From: [Scytonema hofmanni] UTEX 2349
GTDB lineage: Bacteria > Cyanobacteriota > Cyanobacteriia > Cyanobacteriales > Nostocaceae
DNA length: 64,000 bases
Assembly: GCF_000582685.1 (NCBI RefSeq)
Contig: NZ_KK073768.1
Coordinates: 5,105,093 to 5,169,092 of the forward strand
Reading direction: 5' to 3'
Part shown: positions 15,871 to 25,906 of the stretch, one piece after another
How positions within the stretch are numbered: position 1 is the stretch's first letter
Layout: each line of letters starts with the position of its first letter
Translations under genes and position numbers: made by a program
Notes under the pieces: model-generated
The model's database searches: none
Told to the model about the DNA's origin: nothing
The model's input: the letters and a program-made list of their open reading frames with translations, nothing else

Positions 15871-18192
15871 TTAATGTTCAAGGGTATTAGCAACCGTACC
15901 TAAAATCGAAACACGAGAAGATTTTAATTCTTCTAATGCTTGTTTCAAAGTAGGACGAAGTGCTTTACCTAATCCGCTGACTAATACAATTCCATCTACT
16001 TGTGAAAGCAAAACATTGGTATCGAGACGACCTAAAAGATGTGGTGTATCATACACAACTAAGTCGTAATTTGTTTGCGTTCTATCGATAAAAGTCTGCA
16101 TTCTTAATGAAGACAAAAGCTTTGTGGGATTTGCAGGTATTCTCCCACCAGTCAAGATAAACAAATTATCATCTGAAGGTGATTGCTGAATTACCTTGCT
16201 GATATCTATCCCTTCAGAAAGTACTTCACTCAATCCCTGATTGTTTAATAAACCGAATCTCAGATGTATTTGCGGATGACGTAAATCTCCATCTACTAAC
16301 AATACTCGCGCTCCGGCTTCTGCTGCCATCTGTGCTAAATATGCTGCTACTGTGGTTTTACCTTCAGAAGATGTCGCTGAAGTAATAGCAATTGAGCGAG
16401 TAGAAGCCTCCATTTTATAAGATTGAACTTTCGTATAAAATGAGCAAAATGCTTCTAAAAAAGGAGCCGATCTGTGTTGTAAAGATTTAGTCTGATTATC
16501 TAGTTCGCGTTCCGGATTGTGTTTTTTAGTTAACTGAACTACATCACCTGCACGCGCCAACTTTTTCAATTCTTTATGGAAAGGAATTACCCCCAATAAA
16601 GGCAATTGAGTAGTCTGTTTTATCTCGTCACCATCGTGATAGACATTTTCTAAATTATCGATAACGAAAGCAACTAAAATGCCTAAAAGGATACCTGCAA
16701 ATCCTCCCAAAAATATGTTACTTGCACCGCTAGGTGAAACGGGCATTAATTGACCGGTTTTATTACGCGGTAATGTGGGAGGCATAATTAGTTCCCAAGG
16801 AACTTCTTGTTGTGCAGCATCTACGCGCAATGCTTCTTGGCGATTTAAAAGCTGATTCAACGTATCAGTAGCTGCTTGCAATTCTCGTTGCATATTAGCG
16901 TACTGACGTGAAAGTACTGGATATTCAAGAATTTGTTCATTTAATTTAGCTTGAGCCGCATTAGTAGCTTCCAAACTAGCTTCTAGTGACTTAACTTGGT
17001 TAGTATTATTAGCCAATTGTTGGATAAGTTCGCGGCGAATAGAATTTTGAAAACCGCCTATTTTGGATGAATCTAATTTGACATCGGGTGCGTTATTTCC
17101 TAATGTTAATTCTGCTTCTTTATTTAATAAAGGTATCAGCTTATCTCGTTGGTCGCGCAAAAGCCTGATTGTCGGACTTTCATCTTTAAAACGAACTGAT
17201 TCTGTAGCAATCTTGGCTTCTATGTCGCGGATGCGAGTGAGTATCTGTTGATATTGAGGTGATTCACTCAAAGCTGAAGCAGCGATCGCTTCATTTTGTG
17301 GCATTCCCAACTGACCTTGTAATGAAACAAATAATGACTTTGCCTCAGCCAATTTATTCTCAGTTTCTAACTTTGTCGCTTGCAGTTCATCACGTCTTTT
17401 TAACAGTTGTTCCCCTTGTAATTGCGGGTTAAATAAGTCATGCTGCTGTTGAAAAAATTGTAAGTGACCTTGCAACGCATTTACCCGACGTCGCAATTTT
17501 GGTACTTGTTCATCAACAAATTTGATTCCCTGACGTAAATTCGTCTGCTGTTGTTCTTGACTGTACTTTCGATAAGCTTGCGATACGCGATCCAAGACAA
17601 TCTGAATTTTTTGCGGATCGGAATCACGATAGCGAACCTCAATAATTCGAGATTCATCTTTACCTTTTGCCATCCGGTTAACATACAGCGTACCTTCTCG
17701 TCCGCTAGCTAGTTTACCAGATACATCATTGCCAACCAAGCGATCGTAGCCAATTTCTGGATATTGTTTTTGCAGTTCTTGAATTACCGGATTTATCAGC
17801 TTCGGACTTTTCAAAACCTCCACCAAAGCCTGATAATCCAAAGCAGTAGTATTTTGTCTGCTGATTTCGTTGACATTCTGCTGCAACGTTTGCGAAAGCA
17901 AAATCAGTAACTCATTATCAGAAGTTTTTAAAGGTTCAACTAACAGTTGAAACTTCCCTTCATACTTGGGAATACGAGTTGCACTCCAGCCAATTGTTCC
18001 TGTTGTAACGATAACTGCCACACTAGCAATTACAGCTACCCTGCGGCGTAAAACTGTAACAATTTGACTCAAACCTTGATTGTTTTCATTGCCTTCAGGT
18101 TTTTTCCAAAACCCATAAGATTCTCTTGACAATGAATTGGAATTTTTTAGTTCCGGCAAATCTTCTTCCTTAATTGGCATCTGCGTTCCCAT
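15871..18192 (-). CDS. Wzc-like polysaccharide co-polymerase and BY-type tyrosine kinase
   Basis: A 773-residue fusion. Residues 35-75 and about 470-500 hold the two membrane segments (VAVIASVAVIVTTGTIGWSA; SNIFLGGFAGILLGILVAFVI) that flank a long periplasmic Wzz domain with coiled coils. The cytoplasmic kinase has Walker A (SATSSEGKTTVAAYL), Walker A' (VLLVDGDLRHP) and Walker B (LVVYDTPHLLG). It would set chain length and control polymerisation with Wzx and Wzy. The C-terminus ends SILGTVANTLEH without the Tyr cluster of classical BY-kinases. An alternative start is ATG 18180. Confidence 0.9.
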   Translation of the reverse strand: MGTQMPIKEEDLPELKNSNSLSRESYGFWKKPEGNENNQGLSQIVTVLRRRVAVIASVAVIVTTGTIGWSATRIPKYEGKFQLLVEPLKTSDNELLILLSQTLQQNVNEISRQNTTALDYQALVEVLKSPKLINPVIQELQKQYPEIGYDRLVGNDVSGKLASGREGTLYVNRMAKGKDESRIIEVRYRDSDPQKIQIVLDRVSQAYRKYSQEQQQTNLRQGIKFVDEQVPKLRRRVNALQGHLQFFQQQHDLFNPQLQGEQLLKRRDELQATKLETENKLAEAKSLFVSLQGQLGMPQNEAIAASALSESPQYQQILTRIRDIEAKIATESVRFKDESPTIRLLRDQRDKLIPLLNKEAELTLGNNAPDVKLDSSKIGGFQNSIRRELIQQLANNTNQVKSLEASLEATNAAQAKLNEQILEYPVLSRQYANMQRELQAATDTLNQLLNRQEALRVDAAQQEVPWELIMPPTLPRNKTGQLMPVSPSGASNIFLGGFAGILLGILVAFVIDNLENVYHDGDEIKQTTQLPLLGVIPFHKELKKLARAGDVVQLTKKHNPERELDNQTKSLQHRSAPFLEAFCSFYTKVQSYKMEASTRSIAITSATSSEGKTTVAAYLAQMAAEAGARVLLVDGDLRHPQIHLRFGLLNNQGLSEVLSEGIDISKVIQQSPSDDNLFILTGGRIPANPTKLLSSLRMQTFIDRTQTNYDLVVYDTPHLLGRLDTNVLLSQVDGIVLVSGLGKALRPTLKQALEELKSSRVSILGTVANTLEH

Positions 18193-18979
18193 GCAAAACT
18201 GTTGAAGATATCAATTTGATAATTCTCTAGGCGCAAAACTTAATTTTTTTTCCAACCGAGGTAGGCAAATAATTTGAAGAGCTACCAATAGCTAGTGTTG
18301 CGATCGCCAAAACCTAGATTGCATTGTTGACAAAAAGAGCGAACAGTCAACATAAAGTTACATTGTAGACCCTACATCTTGGATTAATTATGTCTCAAGA
18401 AATTGATTTTGGAGAATGAGAGACATTATCTTACCAAATTTTTCTAAAGTCTAGATATCCTCAACATATCTTGTTAACACAATAATGTACTGCGCTTCAT
18501 CAAAATCTTCATCAAAAAATATTCTTCATGAAGATTAAGTAAAGTTAATCCTAAAATTCTTTTTTCAAGTTAAATTTGGGGACAGAGCCGCATCAAACCG
18601 CAACCAGGATAGTATTTTTTCAATTCTACCGCTCTTCAAATCGCCAACTGTGTTAGTAATTACACGTTAATGCATTGATAGTTTATCGCTGACTAGAAAT
18701 TTGTACAGATGGTAAAATTCTAGATTAGCTATTGATAACATTTGCGTGCTGACTTGTTCATTAAATAACTTTATCAAGGTGCTTTGGGTTAAAGACCCCA
18801 CTTCTTTGACTGTGGTCTTTAAGTTGGGTAAGGTCGCAATACCAATACATTTTCTTTCCCCTTTCCCCCTCTTCATGAACGGCAGTTTTGGCTAGGCTAC
18901 TCATGCTATTAAAAGACACTTTTTTCGTTTCAGTAATTTCCTTTTGATAGCAGTACTAAAGTGGAAAAATAGAGTTGTA
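18193..18979. other. Long divergent intergenic region upstream of kinase and ligase genes
   Basis: About 790 bp separate the divergent starts. There is no credible ORF; a 69-codon frame at 18667-18876 has no ribosome site or family look. The region is A/T-rich with one CGATCGCC near 18301. It must contain the promoters of both arms of the polysaccharide locus; I cannot place them. Confidence 0.5.
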
Positions 18980-20278
18980 ATGCTTAGATTTACAAGGCTA
19001 GTTGAAAAGGCATTTGTTGTATTTTCTCTTTTTCTTTCAACAGCTGCTTTGATACCTGTACTTTTAGAAAGTCCAGATGGTAGTATTGCACAAGACCCTT
19101 ATAGTCCCTTACTTTTCATGGGGATTTATATGGTAACTTTGCTTTTGCTTGTAACACGACGAAAGAGTTTTTTGCTGGTTACACAAAAGGACTTTTTAAT
19201 TTGGGTACTGGTAGGAATTGCATTAGCATCAGCAATTTGGACTGTAGCACCAGATATTACGTTACGCCGCAGTTTATTGTTGTTAGGAACAACTATATTT
19301 GGGATATACCTAGCTATGCGCTACAGCTTGCGAGAGCAACTACAGTTATTAAGCTGGGCGCTAGGTTTGGTAATTTTACTTAGTATTGTGTTTGCCATAG
19401 GATTGCCATCTTACGGTTTGATGAGCATTCAAGAGGGAGGCGTTCACGCAGGTGCTTGGCGGGGTATAACGTCGCACAAAAACCTCTTAGGACGGTTGAT
19501 GGTTTTGAGCAGTATGGTGTTTTTATTTGTGGCAATTTCTGATTCTATTGCTAATAGTAAATACCGCTGGCTGCCGTGGATTGGCTATGTTCTTTCCATT
19601 GTTTTAGTAGTTCTTTCAACATCAAAAACTGCCATAGTTGGGTTTGTGGTATTGATGATAATTATGCCGTTGTATAGAACTTGGCGGCGTAATTATAACC
19701 AACTAATACCGATAGCGATCGCTCTCATTCTTGTAATCGGAAGTGCAACTATTTTGTTTGTCGATAACTTACCCTTCATCACCAGTGTATTAGGGAGAGA
19801 TTTGACACTCACAGGACGCACAGAGATATGGAGTACAATGCTTGAACTCATTCAAGAACGTCCTTTATTAGGCTACGGATTCAATGGCTTTTGGAGAGAT
19901 TGGGATAGCGATGTAACTGCCTATCTTTGGCGTACACTTCAATGGGAATGTCCCTACGGTCATAACGGCTTTATGGATTTATTAGCCGAATTAGGTATAT
20001 GCGGATTAGCTGTATTTTTATTGAGTTTAATAACAGCTTATATCCAAGGAGTACGCTGGTTAAGAATTACCAAAAATGTCGAAGGACTATGGACATTAAT
20101 GTATCTAAGTTTTTTGGTCATTTATAACATCAGCGAAAGTACTTTATTAGCTACTAACAGCATCTTTTGGATACTATATGTATCCACAATTTTCTCAATG
20201 GCTATAGAGTCAGAGCAAGCTCAAATTTACAGCTATGCGGCTGTAATGGCAAAAGAAAAAGAGCCAAATTTTAGATAA
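18980..20278 (+). CDS. O-antigen ligase / Wzy-like polymerase family protein
   Basis: A membrane protein of 432 residues with about ten hydrophobic segments and a large loop carrying the Wzy_C/O-antigen ligase pattern (GRTEIWSTMLELIQERPLLGYGFNGFW ... HNGFMDLLAELGICGLAVF). It would polymerise or transfer lipid-linked repeat units on the periplasmic face. ATG 18980 (MLRFTRLVEKAF) is preferred to the in-frame TTG at 18944. It is followed 9 bp later by a glycosyltransferase gene, so the two are probably co-transcribed. Confidence 0.85.
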   Translation: MLRFTRLVEKAFVVFSLFLSTAALIPVLLESPDGSIAQDPYSPLLFMGIYMVTLLLLVTRRKSFLLVTQKDFLIWVLVGIALASAIWTVAPDITLRRSLLLLGTTIFGIYLAMRYSLREQLQLLSWALGLVILLSIVFAIGLPSYGLMSIQEGGVHAGAWRGITSHKNLLGRLMVLSSMVFLFVAISDSIANSKYRWLPWIGYVLSIVLVVLSTSKTAIVGFVVLMIIMPLYRTWRRNYNQLIPIAIALILVIGSATILFVDNLPFITSVLGRDLTLTGRTEIWSTMLELIQERPLLGYGFNGFWRDWDSDVTAYLWRTLQWECPYGHNGFMDLLAELGICGLAVFLLSLITAYIQGVRWLRITKNVEGLWTLMYLSFLVIYNISESTLLATNSIFWILYVSTIFSMAIESEQAQIYSYAAVMAKEKEPNFR

Positions 20279-20287
20279 GGAAAAAGA

Positions 20288-21217
20288 ATGCTAATTTCAG
20301 TATGTATAGCAAGTTATAAACGTCCTGAAGGATTAAACCGCTTGCTAACTGGTTTAAATCAGCTAACTTTTAACAAGTGTGAAACTCCAGAAATAGAAGT
20401 AATTATTGTTGATAACGATGTCACTGGTTCTGCGAGTAAAGTTTGCACAAGTCAGCTGCTTAAATTCAAATGGAAAATGAAATATTTCATTGAACCGCAG
20501 CGGGGTATTTCCTATGCGAGAAATAAAGCGATCGCCTGCGTTAACAAAAATGCCAACTTCATCGCTTTCATCGATGATGACGAAGTTCCTCAACCATCTT
20601 GGTTAGATGAACTTTTATCAGTTCAGCAAACACATAATGCAGACGTAGTAACCGGACCAGTATTACCGTACTTTATCAAATCAGACGTACCTAACTGGGT
20701 TATCCAAGGTAAATTTTTTGAGCCACAACGTCACCCCACAGGACATCTACTCAAAGTTGCATTTACCAACAACGTCCTAATTCGCTCCTCAATTTTACAC
20801 GACATAGATAAAATTTTTGACGAGCGTTTTGCACTCTCCGGAGGTGAAGATTCCCACTTTTTCATGCGCCTTTACCGTGCAGGATATAAAGTAATATGGG
20901 CAGATCAAGCCTTAGTTTACGAGTGGATACCCGAAAGCCGAACCAACATCAAATGGATACTTCAACGCGGTTATTTAGGTTGGAGCAGACACAGCTTTTG
21001 TGAGCGAGAACTTTACCCTTCAATCATCCTACTCACCATACGCATCACCAAAGGAATCGCACTAATTGCTCAAGGATTATGCTTCATCCTTCCCTCTCTT
21101 TTCTTCGGACAGCATCAATTTATTAAAGCATTATTACGTATTTACAAAGGTGTAGGAACACTCGCAGGTATCGCCGGAATGCGCTACGAAGCTTACAAAA
21201 TAACTCAAGGAATATAA
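20288..21217 (+). CDS. Family 2 glycosyltransferase
   Basis: A 309-residue GT2 enzyme with the GT-A pattern: ISVCIASYKRPEGLNRLL, VIIVDNDVTGSA, and the DXD-type FIAFIDDDEVPQPSWL. The GGEDSHFFMRLYRAG segment matches the catalytic ED of the family. Hydrophobic stretches near 250-300 suggest membrane association. It would add a sugar to the lipid-linked repeat. AAGGAAAAAG upstream provides a ribosome site 9 bp after the ligase gene. Donor and acceptor are unknown. Confidence 0.9.
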   Translation: MLISVCIASYKRPEGLNRLLTGLNQLTFNKCETPEIEVIIVDNDVTGSASKVCTSQLLKFKWKMKYFIEPQRGISYARNKAIACVNKNANFIAFIDDDEVPQPSWLDELLSVQQTHNADVVTGPVLPYFIKSDVPNWVIQGKFFEPQRHPTGHLLKVAFTNNVLIRSSILHDIDKIFDERFALSGGEDSHFFMRLYRAGYKVIWADQALVYEWIPESRTNIKWILQRGYLGWSRHSFCERELYPSIILLTIRITKGIALIAQGLCFILPSLFFGQHQFIKALLRIYKGVGTLAGIAGMRYEAYKITQGI

Positions 21218-21368
21218 CCAAACAAACTTGAATCTAACTCTTCAAAAATAGATTCTCTCCTCCTTCCTTGGCGTCTTGGCGGTTCGTTAAAAAGGTGCAT
21301 CTCAACTCATCTTTTGTAATTGTGAGAAACCAACTCTTCAACACACCTCATAAATTAATAACTTACAC

Positions 21369-21414
21369 GTAGTAAGCGTTGAAACGCTTATTTAAGCACT
21401 AAAGTGCTTACTAC
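21369..21414. repeat. GTAGT...ACTAC double-hairpin repeat
   Basis: GTAGTAAGCGTT-GAA-ACGCTTA is followed by TAAGCACT-AAA-GTGCTTACTAC, the same two-stem plan as at 5772-5818. It lies just upstream of the next glycosyltransferase. Confidence 0.75.
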
Positions 21415-21436
21415 CTAAAAACTCCCAACTTTCCCA

Positions 21437-22582
21437 ATGAAAATATTATACTTAACAACCGTCCTTCCTAGCAAAAAAACAACAGGCGGTGAAATTGCCT
21501 CACAGTCATTTATTGATGCTCTTCAACATAATAGACATGAAGTCTTAGTTATCGGATATCAACGCCCAAACAGTATTCTCAACCCAAAAAACAATGAAAT
21601 ACCCATTGCCAAAAGACACATAGAAACCCAAAAATCCCGACTTTATCCCATGCTTTGGATGAGTTTAGGACTATTAAAAAATCTTCCCTACTCCTCAGCC
21701 AAATATTATTCTCAAAAATACATCAATCAACTAAAAACTCTTTTAAAACAAGAAAATTTTGACATTTTCATCATAGATCATGCCCAAATGGGCTGGTTAG
21801 TGCCTTTCGTTAACAACAAAGCCAAAATTATATTCATCGCTCATAACGTTGAACATGAAATATATCTCGCGCAATTAAAAAACTCTCAAAGCCAAATATC
21901 ACAACATATATATCAGCGAGAAACTGACCTCATCAAAGATATGGAAGATAATTTGGCGAAAACAGCTACACAAGTTTGGACATTTACCGAAGACGATGCA
22001 AGCTATTTTTTAAACCTCAATAAAGCAACTAAATCCTTTCATTTACCTTCAAATTTAAAAATATCACCACATCAACCTACAATCAAAAACTTTGATATAG
22101 GTATTATCGGTTCTTGGACATGGAAAGCTAATAAATTAGGACTGAATTGGTTTTTAGAAAAAGTTTATCCGCACTTACCCACAAACTTATCAATTCACAT
22201 AGCTGGGTTAGGTGCCGAATGGTTGCGCGGAAAGTATCCTAATATCAATTATTGCGGTTTTGTCCCCAGTGTCCAAACATTTATGACACAGGCAAAAGTG
22301 TTAGCAATTCCCTCTATTAGTGGGGGTGGGGTACAGATAAAAACTTTGGATGCGATCGCTTCAGGTTCTCCTTTAGTAGCAACACCTACAGCATTACGTG
22401 GCATATCTGAATATCCCTCTTCAGTTATAGTTGCCGAAAAGCCAGAGGAATTCGCTAATAGTTTAGTTCAATTATTAACTTTAAACACAATACCAGATAT
22501 TTGTGCCGATGCGATCGCCTGGTCAGAAAACCGCCGCTCGAAATTTTCTGCGGATATTATTTATGCCATAAATCATCTTTAA
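21437..22582 (+). CDS. GT-B glycosyltransferase (family 4/1 type)
   Basis: A 381-residue GT-B enzyme. The N-terminal Rossmann half starts KILYLTTVLPSKKTTGGEIASQ with the acceptor-binding GG loop. The C-terminal half has IGIIGSWTWKANKLGLNWFLEKV and the donor-site segment VLAIPSISGGGVQIKTLDAIASGSPLVATPTALRG, where the usual EX7E is relaxed. It is likely a retaining transferase acting on the same polysaccharide as its neighbours. Composition is A/T-rich. Confidence 0.87.
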   Translation: MKILYLTTVLPSKKTTGGEIASQSFIDALQHNRHEVLVIGYQRPNSILNPKNNEIPIAKRHIETQKSRLYPMLWMSLGLLKNLPYSSAKYYSQKYINQLKTLLKQENFDIFIIDHAQMGWLVPFVNNKAKIIFIAHNVEHEIYLAQLKNSQSQISQHIYQRETDLIKDMEDNLAKTATQVWTFTEDDASYFLNLNKATKSFHLPSNLKISPHQPTIKNFDIGIIGSWTWKANKLGLNWFLEKVYPHLPTNLSIHIAGLGAEWLRGKYPNINYCGFVPSVQTFMTQAKVLAIPSISGGGVQIKTLDAIASGSPLVATPTALRGISEYPSSVIVAEKPEEFANSLVQLLTLNTIPDICADAIAWSENRRSKFSADIIYAINHL

Positions 22583-22600
22583 TACATTAACAATATATCA

Positions 22601-23788
22601 ATGCAAAGACTCAAATTAATACTACAAAGAAGCTTCATAGGAAAAATTTTCATTGGCTTTATCTTAGTTTTACTGTCTACAAATCTCTACCTTTTTTCGC
22701 CACAATTCCCCAGCAGCACAGAAGCCGCAGTTACTAATATTATCTTGCCCTTATCTACTCGCGGTTCTCAAATTGTTGACACCAAAGGCAAAATTGTCAT
22801 GCTGCGCGGCATCAACTGGTTTGGTATAGAAATTAACACACATGCACCTCACGGTCTTTGGAGCAGAGATTATAAAGACATGCTGGCTCAAATTAAAAGT
22901 TTGGGCTACAACTTCATCCGCTTACCCTATTCCGTAGAAGCTCTGCGTTCTCCAAACATCAGCGGTATCAACTTTTCCATCGGTGCAAATAAAGATTTGC
23001 AAGGCAAAACCCCCCTTGAAGTGATGGATTTAGTAATTCAAGAAGCTCAACGTCAAGGGTTGCTGATTCTGTTAGATAGTCACTGTCTTAAAGATGATCA
23101 TATTTCCGAATTATGGTACGGTGACGGATTCACTGAGAAAGACTGGATTGACACTTGGAAGATGCTGGCAAATCGTTACAAAAAATACACCAACATCATC
23201 GGAGCCGATTTGAAGAACGAACCCCACGGTAGTGCTAGTTGGGGAACTGGAAACCAAGCCACAGACTGGCAATTAGCAGCAGAGCGGGCAGGAAATCAGA
23301 TTCTCAGTATAAACCCAAATTGGCTAATTCTCGTTGAAGGAATAGAGAAAAATGTGCCTGGTCAAAAACAGTCAAATTACTTTTGGGGTGCAAATTTAGA
23401 AGGTGTCCGCAAATATCCAGTGCGTCTGAAAGTAGCCAAAAAGCTAGTATATTCACCCCACGAATATGGTGGTTCTAATGTGTCGTGGTTTGCAGATCCA
23501 ATATTCCCAGCAAACTTATATCAACGCTGGGAAACTGGATTTAATTATATTGCCACTCAGCGTATTGCCCCGATTTTAATTGGTGAATTTGGTGGATATT
23601 TTGTAGATAACAAATCAAAAGAAGGAATTTGGCAACGGTTTCTTGTCGATTACATTGCTAAGAAAAAGTTGAGCTTTGCTTATTGGTGTTGGAATCCCAA
23701 TAGTAAAGGTACTGGCGGCATTTTGCTAGATGACTGGCGAAATATAAATGCTCCCAAACAGAAACTTTTGAACAAATTACTGAAATGA
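22601..23788 (+). CDS. Glycoside hydrolase family 5 (cellulase-like), secreted or membrane-anchored
   Basis: A 395-residue protein. Residues 10-35 form a signal anchor (IGKIFIGFILVLLSTNLYLF). The GH5 barrel includes VMLRGINWFGIE, FIRLPYS, the acid/base Glu in ADLKNEPHGS, YSPHEYGG and the nucleophile Glu in ILIGEFGGYF. It would hydrolyse beta-glucan chains outside the cytoplasmic membrane. Its place between glycosyltransferase genes suggests trimming or release of the locus polysaccharide, as endoglucanases do in cellulose operons. It begins 18 bp after the upstream gene. Confidence 0.92.
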   Translation: MQRLKLILQRSFIGKIFIGFILVLLSTNLYLFSPQFPSSTEAAVTNIILPLSTRGSQIVDTKGKIVMLRGINWFGIEINTHAPHGLWSRDYKDMLAQIKSLGYNFIRLPYSVEALRSPNISGINFSIGANKDLQGKTPLEVMDLVIQEAQRQGLLILLDSHCLKDDHISELWYGDGFTEKDWIDTWKMLANRYKKYTNIIGADLKNEPHGSASWGTGNQATDWQLAAERAGNQILSINPNWLILVEGIEKNVPGQKQSNYFWGANLEGVRKYPVRLKVAKKLVYSPHEYGGSNVSWFADPIFPANLYQRWETGFNYIATQRIAPILIGEFGGYFVDNKSKEGIWQRFLVDYIAKKKLSFAYWCWNPNSKGTGGILLDDWRNINAPKQKLLNKLLK

Positions 23789-23823
23789 CTCATGAAACTC
23801 ATACGTAAATTCAAATAGCTCTC

Positions 23824-23874
23824 AGTCCGCGTAGGCGGACTTTGTTTGTGTAGCCGCGACTTCCAGTCGTTAGG
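23824..23874. repeat. GCGTAGGCGG palindromic repeat
   Basis: AGTCCGC-GTAG-GCGGACT is followed by a TTTGTTTGTGTAGCCGCGACT-type spacer and a second stem ACTTCCAGTCGT. Copies occur at 25061-25112 and 53662-53712, with a related form at 40811-40893. Confidence 0.75.
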
Positions 23875-23907
23875 CAACAGTAAAAAATAAAAATATAGGA
23901 ATTTAAC

Positions 23908-25029
23908 ATGTCGAAAAATACCAAAGCACGCCTTTTAATTGTCTCGATGAGAGACTTACATTCTCAAGCTTTTCGTTCTGCTGAATATGAATTTGAAGAT
24001 GCAATTTGCACTTTTGACTATGCTGATATGCTGACACCTGAATTTGCATCTGGTTTCTCTGAGCAAATAAATAAAAAGTTAGCAAATTACGCGGGATTAA
24101 CTGTAGGTAACGGCAAGCTTTTGAAATCAGGTTGCCAAACATCAACTATAGAGAAAGAATATGATTTATTATTTTTTATCTGCCAGCACTTTTGGGATAT
24201 TACCTGTATAAATTCAATAAAACAATGGCGAGAAAAGAGTCATAAAGCTGTTTTATGGATAGATGAAATATGGGCGAAAGAAGTTTTAGAACATAAAACT
24301 AAGCTTTGTCTGGAAATTGTCAAAGATTTTGATTATATTTTCACGACTCAAGCGAAGAGTCTTGATGCGATCGCTAATCTAGTTCAACGCCCTTGTTACT
24401 CTCTACCTTATGCTGTCGATGCAATAAAATTTTGCCCTTATCCACATCAACCTCAAAGAAATATTGATGTTTATAGTATCGGTCGTCGTTCGCCAATAGT
24501 ACACAAAGCTTTAATAGAACTAGCAGAAAAAGATAATTTTTTATATTTGCATGACACTCTCAAGGGTTTGCAAATGATGGATTATAAAGAACATCGAACT
24601 TTATATATTAATCTAATTAAAAGAAGTCGTTATTTCATCGCTAATAAAGCCAAATTTGACAGCGTTAATCAAACAGGTAATCAAGAAGAATTAGGTTCTC
24701 GCTTTTTTGAAGGAGCCGCAGGTGGAGCAGTAATGATTGGAACTCCTCCAATTTGTGAAGCTTATACTACATACTTTAATTGGCAAGATGCGGTAATTGA
24801 AATTCCCTATAATGCTGCTGATATAGGTGATATCATAGCAGAACTTGATGCACAGCCCGAACGCATCAAGAGAATACGTCAAGACAATATTATTAACTCA
24901 CTATTACGCCACGACTGGGTATATCGCTGGAGCCAAATATTAGATAAAGTCGGACTCGAACAGACACCAGAAATGTTATCTAGACAAGCTGATTTAAAGA
25001 ACCTAGCCCAATTACTAATGCAAGCATAA
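23908..25029 (+). CDS. CgeB-like glycosyltransferase family protein
   Basis: A 373-residue GT-B-like protein. The C-terminal half contains the CgeB/Glyco_trans_1_2 pattern: YSIGRRSPIVHKALIELA, RSRYFIANKAKF, QEELGSRFFEGAAGGAVMIGTPP and a final helix DNIINSLLRHDWVYRW. Family members act in surface or spore polysaccharide maturation; the substrate is unknown. The N-terminal half reads ARLLIVSMRDLHSQAFRSAEYEFED. It is the last gene of the rightward polysaccharide series. Confidence 0.78.
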   Translation: MSKNTKARLLIVSMRDLHSQAFRSAEYEFEDAICTFDYADMLTPEFASGFSEQINKKLANYAGLTVGNGKLLKSGCQTSTIEKEYDLLFFICQHFWDITCINSIKQWREKSHKAVLWIDEIWAKEVLEHKTKLCLEIVKDFDYIFTTQAKSLDAIANLVQRPCYSLPYAVDAIKFCPYPHQPQRNIDVYSIGRRSPIVHKALIELAEKDNFLYLHDTLKGLQMMDYKEHRTLYINLIKRSRYFIANKAKFDSVNQTGNQEELGSRFFEGAAGGAVMIGTPPICEAYTTYFNWQDAVIEIPYNAADIGDIIAELDAQPERIKRIRQDNIINSLLRHDWVYRWSQILDKVGLEQTPEMLSRQADLKNLAQLLMQA

Positions 25030-25060
25030 ACTAGCCTAAATAACAGATTTACAAAGTATT

Positions 25061-25112
25061 TAGCCCGCGTAGGCGGGCTTTGTTAGTGTAGCCGCGACTT
25101 CTAGTCGCCAGG
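25061..25112. repeat. GCGTAGGCGG palindromic repeat
   Basis: AGCCCGC-GTAG-GCGGGCT plus GTGTAGCCGCGACTT and CTAGTCGCCAGG closely match the copy at 23824-23874. It lies between the convergent CgeB-like and WecB-like genes and could act as a terminator. Confidence 0.75.
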
Positions 25113-25117
25113 GTTAA

Positions 25118-25906
25118 TTACAACCTATCAGCAGTTTTCCAAATTCTTCTGTCATCTTTACGGTCTTTTTTCAGAAACAACTTGAATTTTTGTTTCAAAA
25201 GAAGTAGAAAGAAAACAACATCATCTACTAAATATCTTTTCCACAATCTTTTAGGTTCACTTAATAATCTAAACAACCATTCTAACCCTACTTCACTCAT
25301 CCATTTAGGCGCTCTTTTCACATTGCCGGCTTCAAAATCGATAGTTGCCCCTAATGCCATAAATATTTTGATAAATGGCAAATTATGTTTGTGCTTGTAT
25401 ATCCACTTTTCTTGTTTTGGAGCACCAACACCTATCGCCAAAACTGTGGCACGCGAATTATTAATCATGTCAATTATGTTTTGACATTCTTTTTCATCAT
25501 GTTCAAACCCAAAAGGCGGAGAATATGTAGCAATTACCATATTTCTGCCGATTTTTTGATTTATCTTATTTTGAGCCGTAAAAGCTACTCCTTTACCTGC
25601 TCCTAAAAGAAAAATCTTTATTTCTTCATTTTTCTTATGGTAATTGTAGAAAGCAGGAAATATGTCGGAACCTGAGATTTTTTCTTTGATTGGTGTTCCG
25701 AGAAATCTTGAAGCATAAATCAGGATTTTACTGTCACAAAGGTTATAATCACTAATGCTGTATGCTTGCAAAAATTCTGGATCTTTTTCGAGTTTGATGA
25801 GATGATCGACATTGGGCGTAAATACTACCCCCGATTCTAAGTTTTCTAAAAACTCTCTCTTTGACAAGTTGTCAAATTCCAAGTTCAGAATTTTAACTTT
25901 TTTCAT
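25118..25906 (-). CDS. WecB/TagA/CpsF family glycosyltransferase
   Basis: A GT26 enzyme of 262 residues. Hallmarks are TPNVDHLIKLEKD, the Asp-containing NLCDSKILIYASRFLG, KISGSDIFPAF, FLLGAGKGVA, and GVGAPKQEKWI with the KQE triad. C-terminal basic and hydrophobic segments suggest membrane association. Members transfer ManNAcA or ManNAc-type sugars to lipid-linked GlcNAc early in repeat-unit assembly. It faces the rest of the cluster. ATG 25906 (MKKVKILNLEF) is the family-like start; the frame opens at 25951. Confidence 0.9.
   Translation of the reverse strand: MKKVKILNLEFDNLSKREFLENLESGVVFTPNVDHLIKLEKDPEFLQAYSISDYNLCDSKILIYASRFLGTPIKEKISGSDIFPAFYNYHKKNEEIKIFLLGAGKGVAFTAQNKINQKIGRNMVIATYSPPFGFEHDEKECQNIIDMINNSRATVLAIGVGAPKQEKWIYKHKHNLPFIKIFMALGATIDFEAGNVKRAPKWMSEVGLEWLFRLLSEPKRLWKRYLVDDVVFFLLLLKQKFKLFLKKDRKDDRRIWKTADRL

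Noticed and set aside
18667..18876. 69-codon ORF in the kinase/ligase intergenic region
   Set aside because: No ribosome site and no family look; probably chance.
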